Positions 1 to 6,819 of a DNA stretch of 23,894 bases are shown piece after piece. The notes beneath the pieces are model-generated. The model was not told where the DNA came from and did not search any database. It worked only from the letters and a program-made list of their open reading frames with translations. Within the stretch, counting starts at the first letter, position 1, and each line of letters opens with the position of its first letter. Position numbers and translations under genes: made by a program. This DNA is from Nitrospirae bacterium GWC2_57_9 (lineage in GTDB: Bacteria; Nitrospirota; UBA9217): NCBI GenBank assembly GCA_001805085.1, contig MHEA01000091.1, positions 1,024 through 24,917 of the forward strand, given 5' to 3'.

Positions 1-67
1 CATGTGGGAATGCACTTTAGTTATGTCAGTCAGATCATGAAGAAATAGAAGTTAAACATTATAGACC

Positions 68-113
68 TGACCCTCCGTGGTCTTGACCCTCCGTGGTCTG
101 ACCCTCCGTGGTC
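68..113 (+). repeat. Triplicated 15-bp direct repeat
   Basis: The unit TGACCCTCCGTGGTC occurs three times without change at 68-82, 84-98 and 99-113, with one extra T between the first two copies. Each unit has short dyad ends (GACC...GGTC). It lies in non-coding sequence just before a terminator. Its origin is unknown; three copies with almost no spacer suggest slippage rather than a CRISPR array. Confidence 0.85.
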
Positions 114-137
114 CAACTCCGCCCACCATGAATAAAT

Positions 138-165
138 AAAGAGCTGACAATTCTGTCAGCTCTTT
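138..165. terminator. Bidirectional rho-independent terminator
   Basis: There is a perfect 12-bp stem (138-149 with 154-165) and a 4-nt ATTC loop. On the plus strand it runs into a T-rich tract (163-174). On the minus strand it is followed by a T-rich tract complementary to the A-rich run at 131-140. It sits 36 bp past the stop of the minus-strand YtxH gene, so it probably ends that transcript and also any transcript entering from the left edge. Confidence 0.85.
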
Positions 166-201
166 TTATTTTTTACCGGAATTAACCTGCTTCTGGACCG
201 A

Positions 202-708
202 TCACGCCGCAGGCCGCAGCTTCTCTTTCGTCTCCGCTGCAGCCTCTTTGCCTTTTTCCACGGCTTCCTTGACCGCCTGAGCGCTCTGCTCGTACCAGCC
301 CTTGCCCTTTTCAAGCGCCGATGAGGCGATGTCCTTCAAGTCGCCCATGACCTCGCTCCCGGATTTGGGGGCGAACAGCAAAGCAACCGCTGCTCCGATG
401 ACTCCGCTCACCAGGATCGGCACCACCAGTGACCGCTCCTCGGGGGCGCTGATCGTTTCGCTCGCCTTTTCCATGGCCGGCGCGAACGCCCGCTCACCTG
501 ACTCCACGGCCTGCCCTACATCAGCCGTTCCGCCCGTCACATTCGCGGCCTGTTCACCGCCCCGCTTCGCCAGCCGCGTGATGTCGCTTCTGATCTCCCT
601 GCCCGACTTTGGCGTCAGCAATAAAGCCAGACCGGCGCCGATCGCACCGCTCAACAGCACGGGTACGATCATTGAGCTGCTCTCACTGTTCGTCGCTTCT
701 TCTCTCAT
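202..708 (-). CDS. YtxH-domain protein with two tandem YtxH-like units
   Basis: This is a 168-residue protein, probably membrane-anchored. Residues 12-45 and 93-126 are two copies of the same unit: a short hydrophobic glycine-rich segment (SGAIGAGLALL and SGVIGAAVALL) ending in a PKSG motif, as in YtxH/gas-vesicle-like general stress proteins. The conserved prolines and PKSG motifs are offset by exactly 81 residues. The C-terminal part (about 125-165) is an amphipathic Lys/Glu/Ala-rich helix, probably coiled coil. The start at 708 is chosen because AAAGGAGAG lies about 8 nt upstream; the open frame continues to 909 but lacks a comparable site there. The family is tied to stress or envelope roles, but its biochemical function is unknown. 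Confidence 0.8.
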   Translation of the reverse strand: MREEATNSESSSMIVPVLLSGAIGAGLALLLTPKSGREIRSDITRLAKRGGEQAANVTGGTADVGQAVESGERAFAPAMEKASETISAPEERSLVVPILVSGVIGAAVALLFAPKSGSEVMGDLKDIASSALEKGKGWYEQSAQAVKEAVEKGKEAAAETKEKLRPAA

Positions 709-735
709 GTTGATCAACTCTCCTTTCGTGAAATA

Positions 736-750
736 ACTGTTTATAACAGT
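736..750. promoter_or_regulatory. Dyad in the upstream region of the YtxH gene
   Basis: ACTGTT-TAT-AACAGT is a perfect 6-bp inverted repeat about 28 bp upstream of the YtxH start codon. Two TATACT-like -10 candidates on the minus strand lie just beyond it (around 750-785). It may be an operator or a 5'-UTR hairpin. The rest of the 709-1004 spacer shows no convincing gene. Confidence 0.35.
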
Positions 751-1004
751 ATATCGATTCCGTAAAAGCAACTTCATACATAGTATATCACTCGCTTGCC
801 GCCGAAACGCTGCCGGACGAGTGACGCGAAAAAGAAAGAACAGAACCAAGGTAGTATCTTCCTGACCGGACAAGCCGCAACCCGGAAAAAAGTTCAAAGT
901 CTCTGACACAGATAAAAACGGATCAGTCTATGAAACATCATGACTCTTCATAATCCAATCAGAGTAAATCAGTGTCAAAGAAGTTGATTAGTTGTTAGCG
1001 CAGC

Positions 1005-2705
1005 TCAGGGATCGAGCAGGAGCCATGCGATCAAGGCGATGCCGAGGCCGATCCCCGCCAGAACATACCACCGGAAGCCTCCTTTTTGTCCCAGCGAGCG
1101 GTACGGACCGCCGCCGGCCCTCTCCTCTTCCTGTTCCAGCGCTTCCCTGCTCTCGGCCTGACCCGGCGCCTGGGCGAGCGCAAGCTGGTTCAGCAGAAGA
1201 AAACCGCGGGCGAACATGCTGTTTTTGTCCCGGGAGATCATCTCATAGATCGACTCTTCGATGATCGGCCGTTCCGGATCGATGGAAAGGTCCTCGGGCA
1301 TGAGGTCCTTGATCCAGGACAGGTCTTCGAGAAAGGACTCCATCGTGTGTTTTCGCAGTCTGCAGCCGAATTGGTCGGCATTGCTGTTCAGGTAAGCGAC
1401 AAGCCCTTCCGTCCTTCCCAGCGCCCGGCGCTGGGAAAGTTTTCTCAGTCCGGTATGTTCGGCAAGAAGGTTGCCGCGGATCCTTCTGATGGAACGGGCC
1501 AGGCCGTCCTGCCCGAGAGAAACTGCTTCCCAGGAAACGTTCAACTCCGTGTCCATTCCCATGCTTCGGTTCGTCATGTTTGCCGACCCCACTGAAAGGA
1601 ACCGGTCGTCAACCAGCAGTACTTTCGAATGAATATAGGTGGCTTTCTCGAAACCATCGGTCCTCTTCGCGGCGGCAGTGTAGTATACGCCGAAGGGCGT
1701 GTTGTTCCGCGCGGCGATCTCCGTCAAGGAGCGGAGCATTTTTGCCTGGACCACGCTGAGCGAAATATCCTCGATGATCGTATGGAGCCGCTTCGGCAGG
1801 ATCAGCACGATCTCCGGACAGGGAGCGTCCCGGCCGGTCAAGCGCTTTCTGAGCGCATCGTATACCGCCTGGGAGCTGAAGTACTGCGTCTCGATGTAGA
1901 TCAGCTTTTCAGCTGCTGCTATTGCATCCAGATAGAGCCGGCGGATCTCCATGACGGGTTCGAGCAGGGGCACCAGGGTCGAACCGCGGGTCACGCTGAC
2001 CGCCACCTGTCGAGCGGCGACAGGCACCATCTTCCGGACCGGAACGGCGTCGGCCGCCGGGCCCGGGGTGAGCGCGAGCGGCTCTCCGCCGGCATTGAGC
2101 CAACGCTCCTGGAAGAGCCTGGCCAATTCCCAGGCTACCGGGCCGGCATGAAAGGACTGCACATCGTGATAGGGCTCATACTGCTCCCCGGCCAAGACCC
2201 GCTCGGCGTTCTCAGCCCAGTGCTTGCGGTCGTCCCAGCTGTTGGCGCTGAGGTCCAGGCCGCCCACGAAGGCGCTGGTCCCGTCGATGACGACCAGCTT
2301 CTGATGATGGCTCGCATAGAGTGCATGCCTGCTGTCGAACCTGAAATGGATCCGGTCGCTTGTCGTGAGATCGAGAATGAACTTGTTGAACCATTCCTTG
2401 TCGAAGCCGACGACAGCGCTGAAATCCCACATGAGAATGAAGATCTCGAGCTCGGGGTTCCGCTCGCACAGTTCGTTCAGAAAGGGGGCCATCACGACCT
2501 CGCCCGAGGCATCGCGCAGATCGCTGCCCCGCAGAAGCGGCACCCGCCGTTCGAACTGCCAGCCCGCTATCAGGAGGTATCGCCGGGCCCTGCAGGCCAT
2601 TTCGTAAAAGGCCCGGAAATAGTTCCGTCCGTCGACGAGGAGGCCGGCCCTGTCCTCGTCGTAGATGCCGCGGCAGTTCCTGCCGGGTGAGAGAATCTTC
2701 TTCAT
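1005..2705 (-). CDS. Phospholipase D / cardiolipin synthase-like protein
   Basis: The 566-residue protein carries both catalytic HKD motifs of the PLD superfamily: H134-x-K136-x4-D141 followed by GG, and H359-x-K361-x4-D366 followed by GSANMTNRS. Such enzymes hydrolyse or transfer phosphatidyl groups (phospholipase D, cardiolipin synthase). The C-terminus has one hydrophobic helix (about 545-563), probably a membrane anchor. GGAAGGA precedes the ATG. The gene starts 13 bp after the stop of the EEP-family gene, so the two probably form an operon. A divergent VTT membrane protein lies beyond. I recall PLD domains of this sort fused to, or beside, VTT and EEP domains in other bacteria, which supports a shared membrane-lipid role. 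The substrate cannot be read from sequence. Confidence 0.88.
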   Translation of the reverse strand: MKKILSPGRNCRGIYDEDRAGLLVDGRNYFRAFYEMACRARRYLLIAGWQFERRVPLLRGSDLRDASGEVVMAPFLNELCERNPELEIFILMWDFSAVVGFDKEWFNKFILDLTTSDRIHFRFDSRHALYASHHQKLVVIDGTSAFVGGLDLSANSWDDRKHWAENAERVLAGEQYEPYHDVQSFHAGPVAWELARLFQERWLNAGGEPLALTPGPAADAVPVRKMVPVAARQVAVSVTRGSTLVPLLEPVMEIRRLYLDAIAAAEKLIYIETQYFSSQAVYDALRKRLTGRDAPCPEIVLILPKRLHTIIEDISLSVVQAKMLRSLTEIAARNNTPFGVYYTAAAKRTDGFEKATYIHSKVLLVDDRFLSVGSANMTNRSMGMDTELNVSWEAVSLGQDGLARSIRRIRGNLLAEHTGLRKLSQRRALGRTEGLVAYLNSNADQFGCRLRKHTMESFLEDLSWIKDLMPEDLSIDPERPIIEESIYEMISRDKNSMFARGFLLLNQLALAQAPGQAESREALEQEEERAGGGPYRSLGQKGGFRWYVLAGIGLGIALIAWLLLDP

Positions 2706-2718
2706 GTTGTCCTTCCCG

Positions 2719-3459
2719 TCAGGTCTTGATCGAGAGCGTCGCGATCAAGGGCAGATGGTCGGATGCCATGCGGGTCAGCTTTGTCCAGGGAACCATGACC
2801 TGTTCAACCTCGATATCGCTGCTCAGGAACACGTGATCGAGGCGCAGGACGGGAAAACTGCTGGGGTAGGTCCTTCCCCGTCCCCAGCCCACCGAGCTGC
2901 TGGCGTCGGCGAGGACTGCAGCAAAGCGACGGTATACCCCGAACAGCGGCACGGTGTTCAGGTCGCCGCACAGGACGACCGGCCTGGCGCAGGCCGGACT
3001 GCCGAGCCACCCCGGGCCGACCAGGTCCTCGGCCTGCGCAACCCGCTCGCTGCTGCTGAGCCCGAGATGGGTGGTCACGACGTTCAGCTCGGTGCCGTCG
3101 ACCCGCACCCGTATCCAGAGCCCGCCCCGCTGCTCCCGATAGGTCCGCCCGGGAAGCGTGGGCAGGCCCGCGGCCTTGACCGCTTCCGACGGAAAGCGCG
3201 TCAGGACCGCATTCCCGTACTCCCCCTCTTCAACCCGCAGCGACGGATGAAAATGAAATTCCATGTTCAGGCGGTCCGCGATCTCCCGCGCCTGGTTCTC
3301 CAGGCCTGACCGCAGCAGTCCGCTGTCGAGTTCCTGGAGGCAGATGATGTCGGCCCCGTACAACGCAATGATCTCCGCGATCCGCTCGGAGGAGGCCTTT
3401 CCGTCCCTGCCGATGCAGCTGTGCACGTTATAGGTCATGATGGAAAAGCGCTTGGGCAT
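2719..3459 (-). CDS. Endonuclease/exonuclease/phosphatase (EEP) family protein
   Basis: The 246-residue protein is a complete EEP-fold metal-dependent phosphoesterase. Visible signatures are MTYNVH with N11, the metal-ligand E43 in LQELD, H131 in TTHLG, GDLN with D166/N168, LDHVF near 208, and SDHLP with H235. It has no signal peptide. Family members cleave nucleic-acid, phosphoinositide or other phosphodiester bonds; in this setting a lipid phosphodiester or head group is plausible. No good ribosome-binding site is seen before the ATG, but the N-terminal MTYNVH motif fixes the start closely. It is the first gene of the pair with the PLD gene. Confidence 0.85.
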   Translation of the reverse strand: MPKRFSIMTYNVHSCIGRDGKASSERIAEIIALYGADIICLQELDSGLLRSGLENQAREIADRLNMEFHFHPSLRVEEGEYGNAVLTRFPSEAVKAAGLPTLPGRTYREQRGGLWIRVRVDGTELNVVTTHLGLSSSERVAQAEDLVGPGWLGSPACARPVVLCGDLNTVPLFGVYRRFAAVLADASSSVGWGRGRTYPSSFPVLRLDHVFLSSDIEVEQVMVPWTKLTRMASDHLPLIATLSIKT

Positions 3460-3496
3460 TGATCGGAAAGGTCTGCTGCAGCCGCGGTCGCGGCGC

Positions 3497-3526
3497 TATA
3501 TTATTATTATACTGCCGCCGCGGCAG
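3497..3526. promoter_or_regulatory. AT-rich core and hairpin between divergent genes
   Basis: The 100-bp gap between the divergent EEP and VTT genes has one AT-only stretch (3497-3511) in otherwise GC-rich DNA. It offers TATAAT-like -10 boxes on both strands. Directly next to it is the hairpin CTGCCG-CCG-CGGCAG (3512-3526). No clear -35 box is visible, so a bidirectional promoter is inference. Confidence 0.35.
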
Positions 3527-3559
3527 GGGACAGGATGACCCCGGTATGAGCGATTCGGC

Positions 3560-4264
3560 GTGAAAAAAGACATGAGAAAGTACTGGAAAAAAATCGCCCT
3601 GGCCCTGTTCGGCGCGGCCTTGATCGTTCTGGTGCTGGTCACGCTTTCGGACCTCTTGACCTTCGAAGCGCTCAAGAAGAACAGCCACTCCCTCGCGCGC
3701 TACGCGGGCAACCACCGGGTCCTCTCCCTGCTCGCCTTCGGCATTGCTTTCCTGTCAACCGCCTTTTTTGTTCCCGGCGCCCTTGTCCTTACCGTGATGG
3801 GCGGCTTTTTGTTCGGCACCTTACCCGGAGCGCTGCTGGCGGCCATTTTTTCGACGGCAGGCGCGGCCCTGGCCTTTCTGACCTCCCGCTACCTGATCGG
3901 GTCCTGGGTACAGGAGCGATACGCCCTGCAGCTGCGCTATTTCAATAAAGAGATGGCGCGGTACGGCAGTAATTACCTTTTCGTGCTGAGGATCGTGCCG
4001 ATCATGCCGGCCTTTGTCGTGAACTACCTCTCGGGCCTGACCCGGATAGAGATCGTTCGGTTCGCGGTCGTGACCTTCTGCGGGATATTTCCCGGCGCCC
4101 TGATCTACGCAATGGCCGGCAGCCATTTGGCCGCCATTGAACGCCCCGAGGACATCCTTTCCCCCAAGATGATTACAGCCTTGTCTCTGCTGGCGCTGCT
4201 CGCCCTCGCCCCGGTGCTGTTCGCCCGGCTGAAACGCCTTCTCGGCGCAAGCGAAGGGGAATAA
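3560..4264 (+). CDS. TVP38/TMEM64-family (VTT domain) membrane protein
   Basis: This 234-residue integral membrane protein has an N-terminal helix (about 10-30), further hydrophobic segments around 54-80 and 84-105, a re-entrant-type segment near 138-160, and C-terminal helices. The VTT core is recognisable: a Gly-rich GGFLFGTLPGALLA stretch (about 81-94), then R144-x-x-P-x-x-P with VVNYLSGL. VTT/DedA proteins are linked to lipid transport or scrambling. The GTG start lacks a strong Shine-Dalgarno; ATG at 3572 is an alternative. It is divergent from the EEP/PLD pair, consistent with a shared membrane-lipid function (inference). Confidence 0.82.
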   Translation: MKKDMRKYWKKIALALFGAALIVLVLVTLSDLLTFEALKKNSHSLARYAGNHRVLSLLAFGIAFLSTAFFVPGALVLTVMGGFLFGTLPGALLAAIFSTAGAALAFLTSRYLIGSWVQERYALQLRYFNKEMARYGSNYLFVLRIVPIMPAFVVNYLSGLTRIEIVRFAVVTFCGIFPGALIYAMAGSHLAAIERPEDILSPKMITALSLLALLALAPVLFARLKRLLGASEGE

Positions 4265-4278
4265 TGCTTCACCGGCGG

Positions 4279-4677
4279 TCAGACTGCTCTCAGCTCCTTG
4301 TGCCGGGCCCCTTCAAAGAGCCGGCCGAATTCCGGGGGCAGCTGTTCCCGCAGCTCCTCGATCTCTTCCGCGCCCACCGTTTCCTCAAGGACGAGCAGGA
4401 CAGCCAGGGCGTGCCTGGTCGCGAGGCTGATATCTACCTGCTCGCGACTGCTGACCCGGAAAAAGAACTCCGAAAGGCCGAACCGATCGGGCACGACGCG
4501 CTGCGGCAGGTAAAAGCTGATCTGGGGAGGAAGCCGGGATGACAGGCGTTGCACCTCCTGCGCGCGCAGCCCTTCTGCAAGCGTCTGCAATGTCGCCTGA
4601 ACAGCCTTGACCGCGTCCCGGCGAGAAGCCATGCCTCCGTGCTGCAGCACCTCACCGATAAATTCATGGTATTTCAT
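4279..4677 (-). CDS. DUF2267 family protein
   Basis: This 132-residue soluble protein matches the DUF2267 pattern: an N-terminal helix-rich segment with an Arg-Arg-Asp-Ala turn (about 19-22), then AVQATLQTLAEGL, LPPQI, and a C-terminal LREQLPPEFGRLFEG block. Length is normal for the family. Start is fixed by AAGGAGG at 4688-4694. Function is unknown; family members often sit near stress or envelope genes. It converges on the VTT gene with 14 bp between stops, and I see no terminator hairpin in that gap. Confidence 0.8.
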   Translation of the reverse strand: MKYHEFIGEVLQHGGMASRRDAVKAVQATLQTLAEGLRAQEVQRLSSRLPPQISFYLPQRVVPDRFGLSEFFFRVSSREQVDISLATRHALAVLLVLEETVGAEEIEELREQLPPEFGRLFEGARHKELRAV

Positions 4678-4901
4678 TCGGGCTCTCCCTCCTTGCCGGA
4701 GTCGGATCCAAAAAGGCTGCCTAGCGTGCTCAGGGAGAACACCTGCCGGCAGTTCTTGGCATACTCAATAGCTTTCCCGTTTTGTTCCTTTTCTTAAGAT
4801 TAGCTCGCTCCGCTCCCCGCTTCCCATGAGAATACAAACCGTGCCCGATCTCTTGCTGCTCCTTGTTTCGTATGCCACAGGATTGTTCAAGCTAACCGGG
4901 A

Positions 4902-4907
4902 TATAAT
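4902..4907 (+). promoter_or_regulatory. Candidate -10 box for the DUF302 gene
   Basis: A perfect TATAAT lies 33 bp before the DUF302 start codon. No good -35 is seen at 16-18 bp; TTGTTC at 4883-4888 is too close. The rest of the 4678-4940 spacer shows nothing beyond the Shine-Dalgarno sequences. Confidence 0.4.
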
Positions 4908-4940
4908 GAAAAAAGCCGAATCGCCGAAAGGAGCGCGATC

Positions 4941-5330
4941 ATGAGTTATTACTTTAGTACAACCATACAAACCACCTTCGAGGATGCCGTGACACGGGTG
5001 ACGGAGGAGCTGCAAAAGGAGGGGTTCGGCGTGCTCACCGTCATCGATGTCATGGACACGCTGAAAAAGAAACTGAATGTGGACTTCAGAAAATATGTGA
5101 TCCTCGGCGCATGCAACCCGGGCTTTGCCTATGAGGCCCTGCAGAAGGAAGACAAGATCGGCACGATGCTTCCCTGCAACGTGATCGTTCAGGAGATACC
5201 CGGCGTAGGCGCCGAGGTGGCGGCTGTCGATCCGGTCGCTTCCATGCAAGCGGTCGAAAGCGAACCGGTCAGGACGATCGCAACGCAGGTAAGAGAAAAA
5301 TTGAAGAGAGTCCTCGGCAGGCTCCGCTGA
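4941..5330 (+). CDS. DUF302 domain protein
   Basis: This 129-residue cytoplasmic protein has the DUF302 layout. It has an N-terminal strand-helix with TFEDAVTRVTEELQKEGFG, then DFRKYVILGACNPGFA, a helix EALQKEDKIG, and LPCNVIVQE. Cysteines at 58 and 81 lie in those conserved stretches. The C-terminal third after about 105 is a charged helix. AAAGGAGCG precedes the ATG. The biochemical role of DUF302 is not established. The gene stands alone between divergent and convergent neighbours. Confidence 0.85.
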   Translation: MSYYFSTTIQTTFEDAVTRVTEELQKEGFGVLTVIDVMDTLKKKLNVDFRKYVILGACNPGFAYEALQKEDKIGTMLPCNVIVQEIPGVGAEVAAVDPVASMQAVESEPVRTIATQVREKLKRVLGRLR

Positions 5331-5356
5331 CCGCTGCGTCGTACGGTCAAAAAAAA

Positions 5357-5382
5357 ATCCCGTGGGATCGCTCCCACGGGAT
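5357..5382 (-). terminator. Rho-independent terminator of the exported-protein gene
   Basis: There is a perfect 11-bp stem (5357-5367 with 5372-5382) with loop TCGC. Reading the minus strand it is followed by a run of nine T (plus-strand A run 5349-5357). It lies 24 bp past the minus-strand stop. On the plus strand the downstream sequence is only weakly T-rich, but it may also stop the DUF302 transcript. Confidence 0.88.
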
Positions 5383-5406
5383 CTTCCAATTCGTTTTCAG
5401 AACCGA

Positions 5407-5979
5407 TTAGCCTCCACCCCAGTCATTCAGCGAAGCCAGCGGATCGATCCTGACATCGGCCACGATCGTATTCTGCTCCACGCTGTAGCTCGTGCTGGCC
5501 AGGCCTGCAGTGCCGTACCGAAGCGGCGAATAAATGGGCCGTACTTCATAGCCCAGCAGCGTTCCGTCCGGTCCGGTGATGCTTCTCAGATCGACATCCT
5601 GGACCTCGGGATTGCACTTCACGAAGGCTTCGGACCGGCTCAGAGCCTCAGATGCGGAGAGGCCGGTCACCATCTGGTATTCGCTGTCCGGAATATTCCC
5701 CCAGGAGAAGGCCGGCGCAGGCGTCTCCACGTCAAAATTATACGCTGTGCCCTCCTTCTTCAGGATGGCGATTGCAGGAGCGTCGGAGGCCGAATTGCAG
5801 CCATACCCGATCACCGAGTACGTGCCCTGTACCTCTGAAGCATCCACAGATTTCAATTCTACGTCCCTGGCTTCCACGGTGGCTGCAAAGCCGAACAGCA
5901 GCAGTGTCAACGAAAGGAATAATATTGTCACTGCAATCGTTCCCGGCAGAGCGTTCAGCCGCGCATAAACGATTTTCAT
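5407..5979 (-). CDS. Exported protein of unknown function
   Basis: This 190-residue protein has a classical signal peptide: basic start, long hydrophobic core (about 14-33), and probable cleavage after the VEA triplet near residue 37. The mature part has two cysteines (C61, C122) that could form a disulphide in the periplasm and ends in a Gly-rich tail. I do not recognise a family. AAGGAGGTG lies about 6 nt before the ATG. Transcription probably starts from the extended -10 element upstream and ends at the terminator beyond the stop, so the gene is likely monocistronic. Confidence 0.75.
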   Translation of the reverse strand: MKIVYARLNALPGTIAVTILFLSLTLLLFGFAATVEARDVELKSVDASEVQGTYSVIGYGCNSASDAPAIAILKKEGTAYNFDVETPAPAFSWGNIPDSEYQMVTGLSASEALSRSEAFVKCNPEVQDVDLRSITGPDGTLLGYEVRPIYSPLRYGTAGLASTSYSVEQNTIVADVRIDPLASLNDWGGG

Positions 5980-6015
5980 GATACACCTCCTTTTCGGAAA
6001 TCAGCTACAAAGATA

Positions 6016-6046
6016 AGTATAGCATACTGACAAATTCGCGATTTGT
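6016..6046 (-). promoter_or_regulatory. Extended -10 promoter with adjacent operator-like dyad
   Basis: On the minus strand TGCTATACT (6016-6024) is an extended -10 element 37 bp upstream of the exported-protein start. Immediately upstream of it, in the -35/-10 spacer zone, is ACAAAT-TCGCG-ATTTGT (6030-6046), a perfect 6-bp inverted repeat. A repressor site is a reasonable guess. Confidence 0.45.
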
Positions 6047-6242
6047 TGTCCGAACTAAAAGCGTATCTCAGAGAGAGCCACGGAGAAGGATCTTGAACAG
6101 GAATTTAGGTGTAAAGACGGGGTGAACAGGCGCGGAACCAAAGTGCGAACAATGCGGGCCGTGGATCAGGTCCCCCGACGGCGTTCTGCAATCCCGCGCC
6201 TTGGCATCCCCCGGCTCCCGCCGGAGGGGGCTCCACTAAAAA

Positions 6243-6265
6243 AGGCCGGCTCATTGAGCCGGCCT
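6243..6265 (-). terminator. Rho-independent terminator of the dksA-like gene
   Basis: A GC-rich stem of at least 9 bp (AGGCCGGCT with AGCCGGCCT) around a short loop is followed on the minus strand by TTTTTT. It lies 20 bp after the stop of the DksA/TraR gene. Confidence 0.88.
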
Positions 6266-6285
6266 CGGGACCACTCTGTTCGGGA

Positions 6286-6648
6286 TCATCCTTCCTGCAG
6301 CTTCTCTTCCTCTTCCTGACGGGTCTTGCACTCTATGCAGAGCGTGGTAACGGGCCGCGCCTCGAGGCGCTTGATGCCGATCTGCTCGCCGCAGGATTCG
6401 CAGACGCCGTACGTACCGCCTTCGATGCGGGCGATCGCCTCATCGATCTTCTTGAGCAGTTTCGTTTCGCGGCCGCGGAGCCGGAGCAGGAAGTTGTTGT
6501 CCAGTTCGGCCACCGCCTGATCCGTCGGATCGGGGAAGCTTTCCTTTTCGGTGCTGATCTTGTTGTTCAAGGTGTGTTCAGCTTCGCTCAGAAGTTCATC
6601 GCGCTGTTTGAGCAGCTTCTTTTTGATGGTCAGCAGTTTGTTATCCAT
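6286..6648 (-). CDS. dksA: DksA/TraR-family C4 zinc-finger regulator
   Basis: This 120-residue protein has an N-terminal coiled coil with the tip motif DPTDQA (residues 40-45), which fits the DxxDxA signature that DksA places in the RNA polymerase secondary channel. The C-terminal zinc finger is C83-x2-C86...C104-x2-C107. DksA-type proteins alter initiation together with ppGpp. It is shorter than E. coli DksA (151 aa), lacking part of the N-terminus; the family has many such members. GAGG lies about 7 nt before the ATG. It is divergent from the GAF-HD-GYP gene. Confidence 0.88.
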   Translation of the reverse strand: MDNKLLTIKKKLLKQRDELLSEAEHTLNNKISTEKESFPDPTDQAVAELDNNFLLRLRGRETKLLKKIDEAIARIEGGTYGVCESCGEQIGIKRLEARPVTTLCIECKTRQEEEEKLQEG

Positions 6649-6785
6649 TCAGAACCTCGTAAAGCAATATCGCGGGCAGAAGGCCCGCACTTGCATTCCA
6701 TTCCGGCTGCAGAATAATGCGGTACTATATCAAAAAAGCCCCAGCCCGTCAATTGATAAATCGGTTTCGTGCCGGGATTCGCCGA

Positions 6786-6814
6786 TTGACAAAACAGGGG
6801 GGGACAGGTAAAAT
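6786..6814 (+). promoter_or_regulatory. Strong sigma-70-like promoter abutting a start codon
   Basis: TTGACA (6786-6791), 17-bp spacer, TAAAAT (6809-6814). The ATG of the GAF-HD-GYP gene begins at 6820, about where transcription would start, so the message would have little or no leader. Confidence 0.6.
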
Positions 6815-6819
6815 CGGCC

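Larger units (their letters stand above)
5980..6285. other. Intergenic spacer between exported-protein and dksA-like genes
   Basis: It holds the minus-strand promoter/operator candidate (6016-6046) and the terminator of the dksA-like gene (6243-6265). A GC-rich imperfect hairpin lies around 6208-6231. The open frame across 6122-6319 on the plus strand lacks a ribosome-binding site and family features, so I do not call it a gene. Confidence 0.6.

Noticed and set aside
68..113. Possible start of a CRISPR array
   Set aside because: Copies are adjacent with no spacers of 25-40 bp, and no cas genes are near.
6122..6319. 65-residue plus-strand open frame
   Set aside because: It lies over the dksA-like terminator and the gene's end, with no ribosome-binding site.
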